A stretch of 64,000 nucleotides of DNA from Granulicella rosea. Lineage in GTDB: Bacteria > Acidobacteriota > Terriglobia > Terriglobales > Acidobacteriaceae. Shown piece after piece: positions 22,486 to 31,218 of the stretch. The notes beneath the pieces were generated by a model. The model ran no database searches. It had not been told where the DNA came from and saw only the letters and a list, made by a program, of their open reading frames with translations. Positions within the stretch are counted from its first letter, which is position 1. Every line of letters begins with the position of its first letter. The stretch is taken from contig NZ_FZOU01000001.1 of the NCBI RefSeq assembly GCF_900188085.1, positions 1,116,001 through 1,180,000 of the forward strand, in the 5' to 3' direction. The position numbers were made by a program, and so were the translations under genes.

Positions 22486-24156
22486 GTGCTCTTGCAACCC
22501 CGGCTGAATCTGAAGGTGTCGCAGCGCCAGGTGCTCACGCCTGGCCTCGTCCAGATGGTCAGCGTCCTCGCGCTCAACAAGCTCGAACTGAAGGAGATGA
22601 TCAACTCCGAGATGGTCGAGAACCCGGTGCTCGAGGAGCTTGAAGAGTCCGCCGCCACCCTCGACGAGCGAGTGGGCATCGAGGGCGATCGCGAGCGCTC
22701 CGTCGAGGAGAAGATCGCCGAGTCCGAGCGGGTGGAGAAAGACCCCTTCGACGAGATCGACTTCGGCAGCTACTTTCAGGACTACCTCGACCCCGGCTTC
22801 AAGACGGCGACCAGCTTCGAGGACTCCGACAAGCCCTCGTTCGAACACTTTCTCTCGCAGCCCAGCACGCTCTCGGACCACCTGATGTGGCAGCTTGGCG
22901 CGCTGAGCCTCTCGCCGACCCTCCGGCTGGCGACTGAACTCATCGTGGGCAATCTGGATGAGAATGGCTACCTGACCGCCTCGGATGAGGAACTTGCCGA
23001 GGCTCTGACGCAGTCGATGATGGCGCGCATGCTGCCAGACCCGATCCCGTTCGAGCGCGGCCTGAGTGCGGTTCGCGAGGAAGAGCCGGCGGCGCAGTCA
23101 GACTTCGGCGCCCTGACCGCCATCGCGGAGGCGCGTGCGATTCTGCATCAACTGGACCCGCTGGGAGTCGGAGCGCGCGACCTGCGCGAGTGCCTGCTCA
23201 TCCAGATCGACGCGCAGCAGCGCGAGGCCGAGATGACCTTGCGCCGGCGTGAGCGCTTCGCCGCCAGCCAGCCCGCGCCGGAGGCCGACTCCGAAGACGA
23301 AGGAGTCTTCGGCGAGACGGCTTACGTTGCGCCTCCACCGCCGCCCGCGGTTCACGTCTTCGCGACCGCACGGCAGATCGTATCGCAGCACCTGGCGCTG
23401 TTGCAGAAGAAGGACATGCGCGAGTTGACGCGTCTCTGCAATCGCACGGCGGACGAGGTGCAGACCGCGATCGACTATATCCGCACGCTCGACCCGCGCC
23501 CTGGCCAGCGATACAACCTTGCTGAGACGCGGCTGATCGAGCCGGACGTCGCCTTCGTGAAGCGCGAGGGCGAGTACGTCGTCGTGATGAACGAGGACGA
23601 CATGCCGACGCTGCGGCTGAACCAGGGATATCGCAAGATGCTGCGGCAGAAGCAGACCGAGCGCGAGGTAAAGGAGTACGTGAAAGAGCGGTACAAATCC
23701 GCTATCCAGCTTCTGCGCAATATCGAGCAGCGGAAGAACACCATCGTCCGCACCTGCGAGGTGATCGTGCGGCGGCAGGCGGAGTTTCTCGAACGCGGTG
23801 AGCAGGCGCTGAAGCCGATGATGATCAAGGAGGTCGCCGAGGAGATCGGCGTGCATCCCTCGACCGTCAGCCGAGCCGTGGCAAACAAGTACGTGCATAC
23901 GTCGCAGGGAGTCTATGAGCTGCGTTTCTTCTTCTCGGAAGGCGTGAACGGGCCCGAGGGCGGCGACCTGCCGCTGGTGCTGCTGAAGCGCAAGGTGAAG
24001 AAGCTGATCGAAGAGGAAGATCCGCGCAAGCCGCATACCGACGACTATCTGGCGGCGGAGCTGAAGGCGCAGGGCATCAACGTGACGCGGCGGACGGTGG
24101 CGAAGTATCGCGAGGACATGCAGATTCCGAGCACGCACCAGCGGAGAGTGCGGTAG
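22486..24156 (+). CDS. rpoN: RNA polymerase sigma-54 factor
   Basis: 556 residues starting at GTG 22486, with GAGGTG just upstream. Sigma-54 directs RNA polymerase to -24/-12 promoters opened by AAA+ activators. Region I is the Leu/Gln-rich start ('LKVSQRQVLTPGLVQMVSVL'), region II is acidic with an insert (about 250-290), the core-binding and HTH regions follow ('GVHPSTVSRAVANKYV' near 455-470), and the RpoN box RRTVAKYRE lies at 535-543 close to the C-terminus. The box begins Thr-Arg-Arg rather than Ala-Arg-Arg. It sits between lptB and hpf, a common arrangement. Confidence 0.96.
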   Translation: MLLQPRLNLKVSQRQVLTPGLVQMVSVLALNKLELKEMINSEMVENPVLEELEESAATLDERVGIEGDRERSVEEKIAESERVEKDPFDEIDFGSYFQDYLDPGFKTATSFEDSDKPSFEHFLSQPSTLSDHLMWQLGALSLSPTLRLATELIVGNLDENGYLTASDEELAEALTQSMMARMLPDPIPFERGLSAVREEEPAAQSDFGALTAIAEARAILHQLDPLGVGARDLRECLLIQIDAQQREAEMTLRRRERFAASQPAPEADSEDEGVFGETAYVAPPPPPAVHVFATARQIVSQHLALLQKKDMRELTRLCNRTADEVQTAIDYIRTLDPRPGQRYNLAETRLIEPDVAFVKREGEYVVVMNEDDMPTLRLNQGYRKMLRQKQTEREVKEYVKERYKSAIQLLRNIEQRKNTIVRTCEVIVRRQAEFLERGEQALKPMMIKEVAEEIGVHPSTVSRAVANKYVHTSQGVYELRFFFSEGVNGPEGGDLPLVLLKRKVKKLIEEEDPRKPHTDDYLAAELKAQGINVTRRTVAKYREDMQIPSTHQRRVR

Positions 24157-24275
24157 GTTTGATTCGGGAAAAGATCGCGAAACCGGGTTGCGGGGGATGT
24201 GAATGGAGCGTCAAAAGGTGTAGAGTGACACCACTCCCGCCATTTTGGCGGGACGGTCACGAACGAGGTGAACAT

Positions 24276-24905
24276 ATGGCGGTTGAGTACACCGGAAGAC
24301 ACACCACCGTTACAGTGAAGTTGAAAAAACAGGCCGAAGCGGGACTTGCGCAGATTGGCAAGCTCGGCGGTTGCATCGTCAGCGCACACGTCATCCTCAC
24401 CGTGGACAAGTATCGGCAGATCGCCGAGATTACGGCCAACTGCAAATCCCAGGCTCTTGTGGCGACATGCGAGGCGTCGGAGATGTCCGTCGCACTGCAC
24501 GATGCGCTGGCCAAGATCGAGCAGCAGGTCGTCCGCCACAAGCAGAAGAAGAGCACCACGACCCGCCACCCGAAGACGGATCTAAAGGCGAAGCAGGCCG
24601 AGGCCGAGCCGGTCCGCGTCGTCCGAACCACCTCTCTGAAGCCGCTGGCCGAGACCAGGAACGGGCACCGCACCGTCGGCCGCAAGCCGGTTCCGGTTTC
24701 GGTCCACTCCACCGTCGACCGTCATCTGACGCGGACGACCAACGGTCTGGCCGACCGTCCCATGTCGATCGAGCAGGCGGTCAAGGAGTCCGATCTGCGT
24801 GACCGCGACGTCTTCGTCTTCCGCGATCTGGCGGGAATTGCGCTGGTTCTGCATCGCACCCGGCAGGGCGGGATGGAGCTGATCGAGGTTCCGGCGAGCG
24901 CCTGA
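24276..24905 (+). CDS. hpf: Ribosome hibernation-promoting factor, long form
   Basis: ATG 24276 is chosen over the open frame from 24159 because GAGGTG lies six bases before it and the product then begins 'MAVEYTGRHTTVT', as HPF does. The 209-residue protein has the N-terminal S30AE ribosome-binding domain (about 1-100), a basic linker, and the C-terminal dimerisation domain ('DRPMSIEQAVKE...DRDVFVFRDLA', about 160-205). Long HPF dimerises 70S ribosomes to 100S particles in starvation. It follows rpoN by about 120 bases. Homologues are often controlled by stringent or stationary-phase signals; nothing in this sequence shows that directly. Confidence 0.92.
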   Translation: MAVEYTGRHTTVTVKLKKQAEAGLAQIGKLGGCIVSAHVILTVDKYRQIAEITANCKSQALVATCEASEMSVALHDALAKIEQQVVRHKQKKSTTTRHPKTDLKAKQAEAEPVRVVRTTSLKPLAETRNGHRTVGRKPVPVSVHSTVDRHLTRTTNGLADRPMSIEQAVKESDLRDRDVFVFRDLAGIALVLHRTRQGGMELIEVPASA

Positions 24906-24924
24906 CCCATTCTTATCCGTAGCA

Positions 24925-24964
24925 ACCGATAGCCGCTCTTCCCAGGGGAAGAGCGGCTATCGGT
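24925..24964. terminator. Perfect 19-base inverted repeat after hpf
   Basis: ACCGATAGCCGCTCTTCCC (24925-24943) is exactly repeated in reverse complement at 24946-24964, leaving almost no loop beyond the inner C/G pairs. It begins 20 bases after the hpf stop. There is no T-run after it, so it is either a strong non-canonical terminator, an mRNA-stabilising 3' hairpin, or a protein-binding palindrome ahead of the GGDEF gene. Confidence 0.6.
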
Positions 24965-25019
24965 CCAAGGCTCATGTCCCGGCGGGGTCTGCCGATAGGC
25001 GCTACGAGGACACCGCCGC

Positions 25020-26336
25020 ATGGAGCAGCAGAGCCAAGCCATCGCCGTAGACGAAACGGCATTCGATCTTGTGCGTTCCGATGAGCTTCCAGACGAGATC
25101 AGCGGCTTCGGGCTGATGTTCGATCTGCTGCCCTGCATGGCCTTCGCCGAACGTGACGGCCAAATCGTCGCCTGGAACACGCTGGCGAAGCGGATGCTGA
25201 GCCTGAGCGGAGCCCGTCCTGTCACGCTGGAAGACCTCTTTGCGGAGCCGGTGGAGCTGCCCGCCGACGGCGCGCGCGAACGCTTCGAGGGAGCCCTGAT
25301 GCGTCGCAATGGGCCGCCCCTGCCGGTGAACTGCGCGGTCAAGGCGGCGGCGCTCGATGGACGACGCTGCAGGCTAATTCTCGCCATGGAAGATCCCGCC
25401 GCGCGCGACCATGCGGCAGAGAACGAAGGCCGGCTGCTCAAGGAGTTGCTGGAGGCGGCGCCTGAGGCTGCGGTCATCGTCAATGGCACGCGTGTGCGGT
25501 ATGTGAATCGCCATTTTGTCGAACTCTTCGGATACTCGGCGGCCGGATGCGCCGGTCAGGATCTGGCCGATCTCCTCATCCCCGACGGGCTGCGCCACGA
25601 GATCGAGGTGATCGAACACCAGCTTCTCGTCGAGGGGCGTGCGTCGATCGAGAGCAGCCGGCAGGCGAGCTCCGGGGAGCTGATCGACGTCTCGGTGATG
25701 GTTTCGCCGGTGCGGCTGGGCGGCGAGACGCGAGCCCTGCTCGTTACCTACCGGGACATCCGCGAGCAGAAGCGGCAGGAGGAGCGGCTGCGCTTCACCG
25801 CGCTGCACGATGTACTGACCGGCCTGGCAAACCGGGCGCTGTTCCTCGACCGGCTGGAGCTGACGATGTCGCGGATGCGCCGCCGCCCGGACCGGAACTT
25901 CTCCATCTTCTTCATCGATCTCGACGGCTTCAAGCTGGTGAACGACACGTACGGCCATGCCTCGGGCGACGCGCTGCTGCTGGTGATCGCGGAGCGCCTT
26001 CGCCGCTGCCTGCGTCCGCAGGACACGATCGCGCGCTTCGGCGGCGATGAGTTTGCGCTGCTGCTCGACGAGATCGACGACGCCGGCGGCATCGCCACGG
26101 TCGGCGCCGTGGCGGAGCGGATTCAGTGCGAGATCGGCATGCCGATTCCGCTGGCCTCGCTTGCCGGCGACCGGGCGGTGGAGGCGCAGGTCACGGCGAG
26201 CATCGGCATCATCGTCGGCGATCTGCACTATCGGTCGGCCGAGGAGATGATGCGCGACGCCGACCGCGCCATGTACGACGCGAAGACGGCGGGCAAGGCG
26301 CGGCACACGATCTTTACGGCTCACACGGTCTCCTGA
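25020..26336 (+). CDS. PAS-PAS-GGDEF diguanylate cyclase
   Basis: 438 residues, no signal peptide or membrane helix, so cytoplasmic. A first PAS-like domain spans about 25-125, a second clearer PAS domain about 140-255 ('APEAAVIVNGTRVRYVNRHF...'), then a short coiled segment 'IREQKRQEERLRFTALHD' and the GGDEF domain to 435. The catalytic signature GGDEF is intact at 341-345, and an inhibitory I-site RPQD lies five residues upstream, so it should make cyclic di-GMP from two GTP with product inhibition. No EAL domain. It lies between hpf and rapZ, where many bacteria have ptsN. Confidence 0.93.
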   Translation: MEQQSQAIAVDETAFDLVRSDELPDEISGFGLMFDLLPCMAFAERDGQIVAWNTLAKRMLSLSGARPVTLEDLFAEPVELPADGARERFEGALMRRNGPPLPVNCAVKAAALDGRRCRLILAMEDPAARDHAAENEGRLLKELLEAAPEAAVIVNGTRVRYVNRHFVELFGYSAAGCAGQDLADLLIPDGLRHEIEVIEHQLLVEGRASIESSRQASSGELIDVSVMVSPVRLGGETRALLVTYRDIREQKRQEERLRFTALHDVLTGLANRALFLDRLELTMSRMRRRPDRNFSIFFIDLDGFKLVNDTYGHASGDALLLVIAERLRRCLRPQDTIARFGGDEFALLLDEIDDAGGIATVGAVAERIQCEIGMPIPLASLAGDRAVEAQVTASIGIIVGDLHYRSAEEMMRDADRAMYDAKTAGKARHTIFTAHTVS

Positions 26337-26391
26337 GCCGCTTCGCAACGCGAGGTTCCTACGCGAGCCCATGCGATGCTACGATCTGACC

Positions 26392-27357
26392 ATGATTCGC
26401 AAACGAGTCGCGGCCAAGAGCAAGCCTGCAAAGACGGTGTCGAAGAAGGCCGCAAAGAAGACGGTCGCGGCCAAGTCCACCTCGGAGGTCCAGCCCCAGA
26501 GCCAGCGCGAGCTGGTCATCCTGACCGGGATGTCCGGTTCGGGCAAGGCCTCCGCGCTGAAGGCGTTCGAGGATCTCGGCTATTACTCGGTCGACAACCT
26601 GCCGCTGGACCTGATCCCGTCCTTCGCGGATCTCGTGCGCGGATCGGGCGAGATCGAGCGCGCGGCGCTGGTCGTCGACGTGCGCGAGGGCAACCGGCTC
26701 GACCGTTTTCCCGCCATCCTGAAGAAGGTGCGCCGCGTGCTTTCGACCCGCGTCGTCTTCCTGGAGGCAAGCGAGGACGCGCTGGTCCGGCGCTTCTCGG
26801 AGACGCGCCGCCCGCACCCCATGGGCCGTGGCGAGACCGTGCTCGAATCCATCAAGGCCGAACGCAAGCGGTTGGACCCGATCCGCAACGTAGCCGACAT
26901 CATCCTCGAGACGACGCGGTTCAACGTCCACGAGCTGCGCGCGCACATCAACGCGCAGTTCGAGCAGCAGGAGGGCAGCGGCAAGAATCTGACGATCTCG
27001 TCGATGAGCTTCGGCTTCAAGAACGGCGTGCCGGCCGACGCCGACCTCGTCTTCGATGTGCGCTTCCTGCCGAACCCGCACTTTGTTCCCGAGTTCCGCG
27101 ACCTGACCGGCAAGCATCCCAAGGTTGCGGCTTACGTCCAGCAGTTTCCCCAAACCGGTGAATTCCTCGAAAAGACGACCGACATGCTCAAGTTTTTGCT
27201 GCCCCACTATATACAGGAGGGCAAGAGCTATCTGACGGTGGCGTTCGGGTGTACCGGCGGGCAGCACCGGTCGGTCTTCATCGCCGAGGAGATGAAGCGG
27301 CGGCTGGAGGCCGAGGGGTATCGGGTGAAGACGGCGCATCGGGATATGCCGCGGTAG
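26392..27357 (+). CDS. rapZ: RapZ-type nucleotide-binding RNase adapter protein
   Basis: ATG 26392 gives 321 residues; ATG 26371 in the same frame is possible and neither has a clear ribosome site. Beyond a Lys/Ala-rich N-terminal tail of about 38 residues not found in E. coli RapZ, the P-loop GMSGSGKAS and 'ALKAFEDLGYYSVDNLP' follow, with 'LEASEDALVRRFSETRRPHP' and C-terminal 'AFGCTGGQHRSVFIAEE'. In the P-loop the usual Ser/Thr after Lys is Ala. RapZ of enterobacteria hands the sRNA GlmZ to RNase E to control glucosamine-6-phosphate synthase; in this phylum its role is not established. Position after hpf is conserved. Confidence 0.92.
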   Translation: MIRKRVAAKSKPAKTVSKKAAKKTVAAKSTSEVQPQSQRELVILTGMSGSGKASALKAFEDLGYYSVDNLPLDLIPSFADLVRGSGEIERAALVVDVREGNRLDRFPAILKKVRRVLSTRVVFLEASEDALVRRFSETRRPHPMGRGETVLESIKAERKRLDPIRNVADIILETTRFNVHELRAHINAQFEQQEGSGKNLTISSMSFGFKNGVPADADLVFDVRFLPNPHFVPEFRDLTGKHPKVAAYVQQFPQTGEFLEKTTDMLKFLLPHYIQEGKSYLTVAFGCTGGQHRSVFIAEEMKRRLEAEGYRVKTAHRDMPR

Positions 27358-27374
27358 TCTCCAACCCCGGAATG

Positions 27375-27466
27375 CTGTCATCCTGAGCGAAGCGAAGGAC
27401 CTGCGTTTTGCACCGCCTTTATCGCGAGTTCAAACCGCAGATCCTTCGCTCCGCGCAGGATAACAA
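27375..27466. repeat. Facing pair of dispersed palindromic repeats
   Basis: Left arm 27375-27409 (CTGTCATCCTGAGCGAAGCG...) and right arm 27431-27466 (...ATCCTTCGCTCCGCGCAGGA) form an imperfect inverted repeat around a 21-base spacer, directly after rapZ. It is the same family as at 18193-18284. The rest of the gap to 27600 shows no gene. Confidence 0.75.
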
Positions 27467-27599
27467 CGTGTGTGTGAATGGGCCGCATTCAAGATGCGCG
27501 CTCTGCCTTGACGTCGCAAAAACTCCTCACTAGATTCAACTTACCCGCACTCGATTTTTCACAACGGAATACCCAGCCGCGCCTTCAGGAGCCTACGCC

Positions 27600-29375
27600 A
27601 TGCGTTCCAAGCTGACCTGTCTTTGCCTGATGCCTGTCCTCCTCGTCGCCGGCTGCAAGCAGAAGCCAGCCCCCACCGCTGCGACGGCCGCGAAGGCCAA
27701 GCTGGGCATTCGTCCGCATGGCGACGAGACCATCACCTTCGATCAGAGCAAGATGTCGCCGGAGCTGACGAAGACCTTTGAATACATCGACGAGCACATC
27801 GACGAGCATGTGGAAAACCTGCAAAACTGGGTCAGGCAGCCATCCATCTCGAACTCCGGCGAGGGCATTCCCGAGTCGGCCGAGATGGTGAAGGGCATGT
27901 TCGACAAGTTCGGCTGCCAGTCGACCAAGGTCTACGATGTGGGGATGACCGAGTACGGCAGCCCCGGCAACCCGGTCGTCTACGCCAAATGCGACTTCGG
28001 CGCGCCCAAGACGCTGGCCTTCTACTGGATGTACGACACGATGCCGGTCACCCAGCCGGACGCGTGGATCGCGCCGCCGTTCGAGGGACGCATCGTCTCC
28101 GGCGAGGTCGCGGGTGTTCCGGGAGCGACCAAGGTCATGATCGCGCGCGGCGCCGTGAACACCAAGGGCAGCCAGATGGTGACGCTGAATGCGCTCACCG
28201 CGCTAAAGGAGTCGATGGGCGGCAAGCTGCCGGTCAACGTCATCTTCCTCGCCGAAGGCGACGAGGAGCGCATGTCCGTCGGTCTGCGGCAGTTCATGAA
28301 GCAGCACTCCGACCTGCTGAAGGATGCCGATGCGCTCTACGCGGGCGGGCCGTCCGAAGGCTGCGTCTACGTGGAGCTGACCACCAGCGGCACGTCGTGG
28401 GGACGCGGTCCGACCGAATCGGACATCCACGGCATCTGGAAGCGCGCGGCCGACAGCCCGGCGTGGCGGCATATCCAGATGCTCGCCTCGCTGACGTCCA
28501 AAGACGGCAACACGCCTCTTATCAAGGGTTTCCTCGACAACATGGAGCAGCCCACACCGCAGCAGCTCGACATGCTGAAGCTGGCCGGGTCGAAGATGGA
28601 CCTGAAGGCCGCGGCCAAGGCGGTCGGCGTCGCGCGCTTCACCTCGGACGATCCCGCGACCATGCTGAAGATGCTGCAGTACGGAACGAGCTTCAACCTC
28701 GACGGCATCTGGGGCGGCAATATGTACGCCGGCGGCGCGGGCGCGATTCTGCCGAACAAGATCACCTCCAAGCACAACATCCGCTACGTGCCAAAGATGA
28801 ACGGGCCGGACCTGGTGAAGAAGCTGCGTGCGCAGCTCGACGCGAACGGCTACCCGGACGTACAGGTGAAGCTGATCGGCGACGTGCCGTGGTCGCGCGG
28901 TTCGAGCCCGAAGAACGACATCACCACTGCGCATAACCAGGCGATGGCGCTGATGGGAATGAACGCGCTGGACTCGATGGCGATGTTCTTCGGCTCGTCC
29001 TCGTCGAAGGATGCGCCCAAGGACGCGGCCAAGCCCGATGCGCCGAAGGAAGCTCCCAAGACGGCGTTCGATGGACCGATGCCCGGCTACCCCGCCGTGA
29101 TGGATCGCCCGGTCGCCGGGGGCTACTGGCCGTCGTATCTGTTCACCGACGGCGAGGTGGGTGAGAAGATCGGCACGGCGTCGATGCCGATGGGCATGAC
29201 CTTCGGTAGCTTCTCGGCCGGCGGCCGCGCGCATGCGGCGAATGAATACTTCGTCATCGAGGGCAAGGGGAGGACGCCGGGCATGGCGACGGCAGAGAAG
29301 TACGTCGCGGCCACGGTACTGAACTATGCGAAGACGACGACCGTGCCGATCCGCCCCAAGACGCCCGTCCAGTAG
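27600..29375 (+). CDS. M20-like lipoprotein with degenerate metal site, copy 1
   Basis: 591 residues with lipobox VAGC (Cys19-20 region), so an envelope lipoprotein. The overall fold pattern is that of M20 dipeptidases (carnosinase/PepV type). Compared with those enzymes, the first metal His is Met144 ('YWMYDTMPV' instead of 'YGHxDVQP'), the bridging Asp is Asn187 ('RGAVNTKG' instead of 'RGxxDDKG'), and the 'SD' metal Asp near 248 is Gly. Catalytic Asp146, Glu222/Glu223 ('EGDEER'), His277 ('DIHG') and the last His545 ('AHAANE') remain. A Lys/Asp/Pro-rich insert occurs at about 465-490. It may be non-catalytic or use one metal. The next gene is a paralogue 44 bases away. Confidence 0.85.
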   Translation: MRSKLTCLCLMPVLLVAGCKQKPAPTAATAAKAKLGIRPHGDETITFDQSKMSPELTKTFEYIDEHIDEHVENLQNWVRQPSISNSGEGIPESAEMVKGMFDKFGCQSTKVYDVGMTEYGSPGNPVVYAKCDFGAPKTLAFYWMYDTMPVTQPDAWIAPPFEGRIVSGEVAGVPGATKVMIARGAVNTKGSQMVTLNALTALKESMGGKLPVNVIFLAEGDEERMSVGLRQFMKQHSDLLKDADALYAGGPSEGCVYVELTTSGTSWGRGPTESDIHGIWKRAADSPAWRHIQMLASLTSKDGNTPLIKGFLDNMEQPTPQQLDMLKLAGSKMDLKAAAKAVGVARFTSDDPATMLKMLQYGTSFNLDGIWGGNMYAGGAGAILPNKITSKHNIRYVPKMNGPDLVKKLRAQLDANGYPDVQVKLIGDVPWSRGSSPKNDITTAHNQAMALMGMNALDSMAMFFGSSSSKDAPKDAAKPDAPKEAPKTAFDGPMPGYPAVMDRPVAGGYWPSYLFTDGEVGEKIGTASMPMGMTFGSFSAGGRAHAANEYFVIEGKGRTPGMATAEKYVAATVLNYAKTTTVPIRPKTPVQ

Positions 29376-29419
29376 ATTCAATATCACTTGCAACATGAAC
29401 AAAAAATAGGAGATTTACG

Positions 29420-31114
29420 ATGCGTCCGATACTGATCTCTCTGTGTCTCCTGCCGATCCTGGCGCTCTCCGGCTGCAAAAAGGAGAGCGCTCCGGTTCCG
29501 ACGGCTGTCGCGAAATCGACCCTTGGAATTCGGCCGAATGGCGACACAACCATCGGACCTGATCCGGCGAAGACGACGCCCGAGATGAAGAAGGTCTTCG
29601 ACTACATCGACGCGCACATCGATGAGCATGTGGAAAATTTCCAGAACTGGATCAAGCAGCCGTCCATCTCGAACTCGGGTGAGGGGATTCCCGAGACCGC
29701 CGAGATGGTGAAGGGCATGTTCGATAAGCTGGGGTGCCAGGAGACCAAGGTCTACGACATGGGCATGACCGAGTGGGGACAGCCCGGCAACCCGGTCGTC
29801 TACGCGAAATGCGACGAGGGCGCGCCGAAGACGGTCTTCATCTACTGGATGTACGACACGATGCCTGTCACGCAGCCCGACCTGTGGGTATCTCCGCCGT
29901 TCGAAGGAAAAGTGGTTGAGGGTAAGACTATCGGCCTGCCGTATCCGAAGGTGCTGGTCGGGCGCGGCGCGACGAACTCCAAGGGGCCTGAGATTACGGA
30001 GCTGAACGCCCTCATGTCCATGAAGGCGGCGAACGGCAAACTGCCAGTCAACGTGATCTTCGTCGCGGAGGGCGATGAGGAGCGCATGTCCATGGGCCTG
30101 CGGAAGTTCGTCACAACGCATCCGGAGCTGCTGAAGCCGGCGGACGCCATGCTGATGTTCGGCTTCCAGGGGCTGACCGGCGGCGCGTCTATGATGTCCG
30201 GGTCCGAGGGGCTGATGTACATCGAGCTGACGACCAGCGGCACGGCGTGGGGTCGCGGGCCGACGAAGTCCGACATTCACGGCGTCTTCAAGCGGGCGGT
30301 CGACAGCCCGGCGTGGCGCCACATCAAGATGCTTTCGTCGATCACGTCGGACGACGGTAACTCGCCGAAGATCAAAGGCTTTACGGACGGCATTGTCCCG
30401 CTGACGCCTGCCGAAGACGCCAAGATCAAGGCGGGCGCCGCCCACGCGGATCTGAAGGTCGCGGCGGAGAATCTGGGTGTGGCCCGGTTCATCTCGGACG
30501 ACCCCTATGTGACGATGAAGGCGCTGCGGTCGGGTACGGCCTTCAACCTGGACGGCATCTGGGGTGGCAATATGTATGCCGGCGGGTCGGGCGCGATCCT
30601 GCCGAACAAGATCACCTCGAAGCACAGCATTCGCTACATGCCGAACATGCACTCGGCCGATATTCTGAAAGCGATACGTGCGCAGTTGGATGCAAATGGT
30701 TACAAAGATGTACAGTTGCGTCTTATCGGTGATCAGCCGTGGTCGAAGGGTTCGGCCGACTCGGATATCGGCCATGCGCTGGCGGCTACGCTGGATCAGT
30801 TCAGCGTTCCGCACGAGCCGATCTCGAGTGAGGCCTCGGCGGTTCTCAGCAGCGCTTCCGCGATGGCGGGTGCCTGGCCGGCCTACCTGTTTACCGATCA
30901 CCTCCAGGGAGATCCGAACATTGTGCCGCTGAATATTCCGATCTGCGGCGCGGGCATTGGCTACGGAGGCGGCGCGCACGCGGCGAACGAGTACTTCGTC
31001 ATCGAGGGCTCGGGGAAGGTCTACGGCATGGCCGGGGCGGAGAAGTTCGTCGCGGCGTCGCTCTACAACTACGCGGCGATGCCGTCGAAGACGCCGCTGA
31101 AGAGCGGGAAGTAG
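29420..31114 (+). CDS. M20-like lipoprotein with degenerate metal site, copy 2
   Basis: 564 residues, lipobox LSGC ('LALSGCKKE'), preceded by GGAG at a normal distance. It is clearly a paralogue of the upstream gene: 'IDEHVENFQNWIKQPSISNS', 'YWMYDTMPVTQPD', 'GGNMYAGGSGAILPNKITSK' match nearly residue for residue. The same three metal ligands are lost (Met144, Asn186, and no 'SD' Asp near 250), while Glu220/Glu221 and His520 remain. It lacks the Lys/Asp/Pro-rich insert of copy 1 and has a short hydrophobic insert 'QGLTGGASMMSGSEG'. Two tandem copies with the same replacements argue for a kept, changed function. The function itself is unknown. Confidence 0.85.
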   Translation: MRPILISLCLLPILALSGCKKESAPVPTAVAKSTLGIRPNGDTTIGPDPAKTTPEMKKVFDYIDAHIDEHVENFQNWIKQPSISNSGEGIPETAEMVKGMFDKLGCQETKVYDMGMTEWGQPGNPVVYAKCDEGAPKTVFIYWMYDTMPVTQPDLWVSPPFEGKVVEGKTIGLPYPKVLVGRGATNSKGPEITELNALMSMKAANGKLPVNVIFVAEGDEERMSMGLRKFVTTHPELLKPADAMLMFGFQGLTGGASMMSGSEGLMYIELTTSGTAWGRGPTKSDIHGVFKRAVDSPAWRHIKMLSSITSDDGNSPKIKGFTDGIVPLTPAEDAKIKAGAAHADLKVAAENLGVARFISDDPYVTMKALRSGTAFNLDGIWGGNMYAGGSGAILPNKITSKHSIRYMPNMHSADILKAIRAQLDANGYKDVQLRLIGDQPWSKGSADSDIGHALAATLDQFSVPHEPISSEASAVLSSASAMAGAWPAYLFTDHLQGDPNIVPLNIPICGAGIGYGGGAHAANEYFVIEGSGKVYGMAGAEKFVAASLYNYAAMPSKTPLKSGK

Positions 31115-31218
31115 CCAATACCTTGCGCGGCCCAACTACTCCGGTTCGTCCGGTTGGGCTGGGCCGTCGCACGCTATGATGAAGCTGTGGCGGAACGTGG
31201 AAAAGATCGAGGCTGGGC

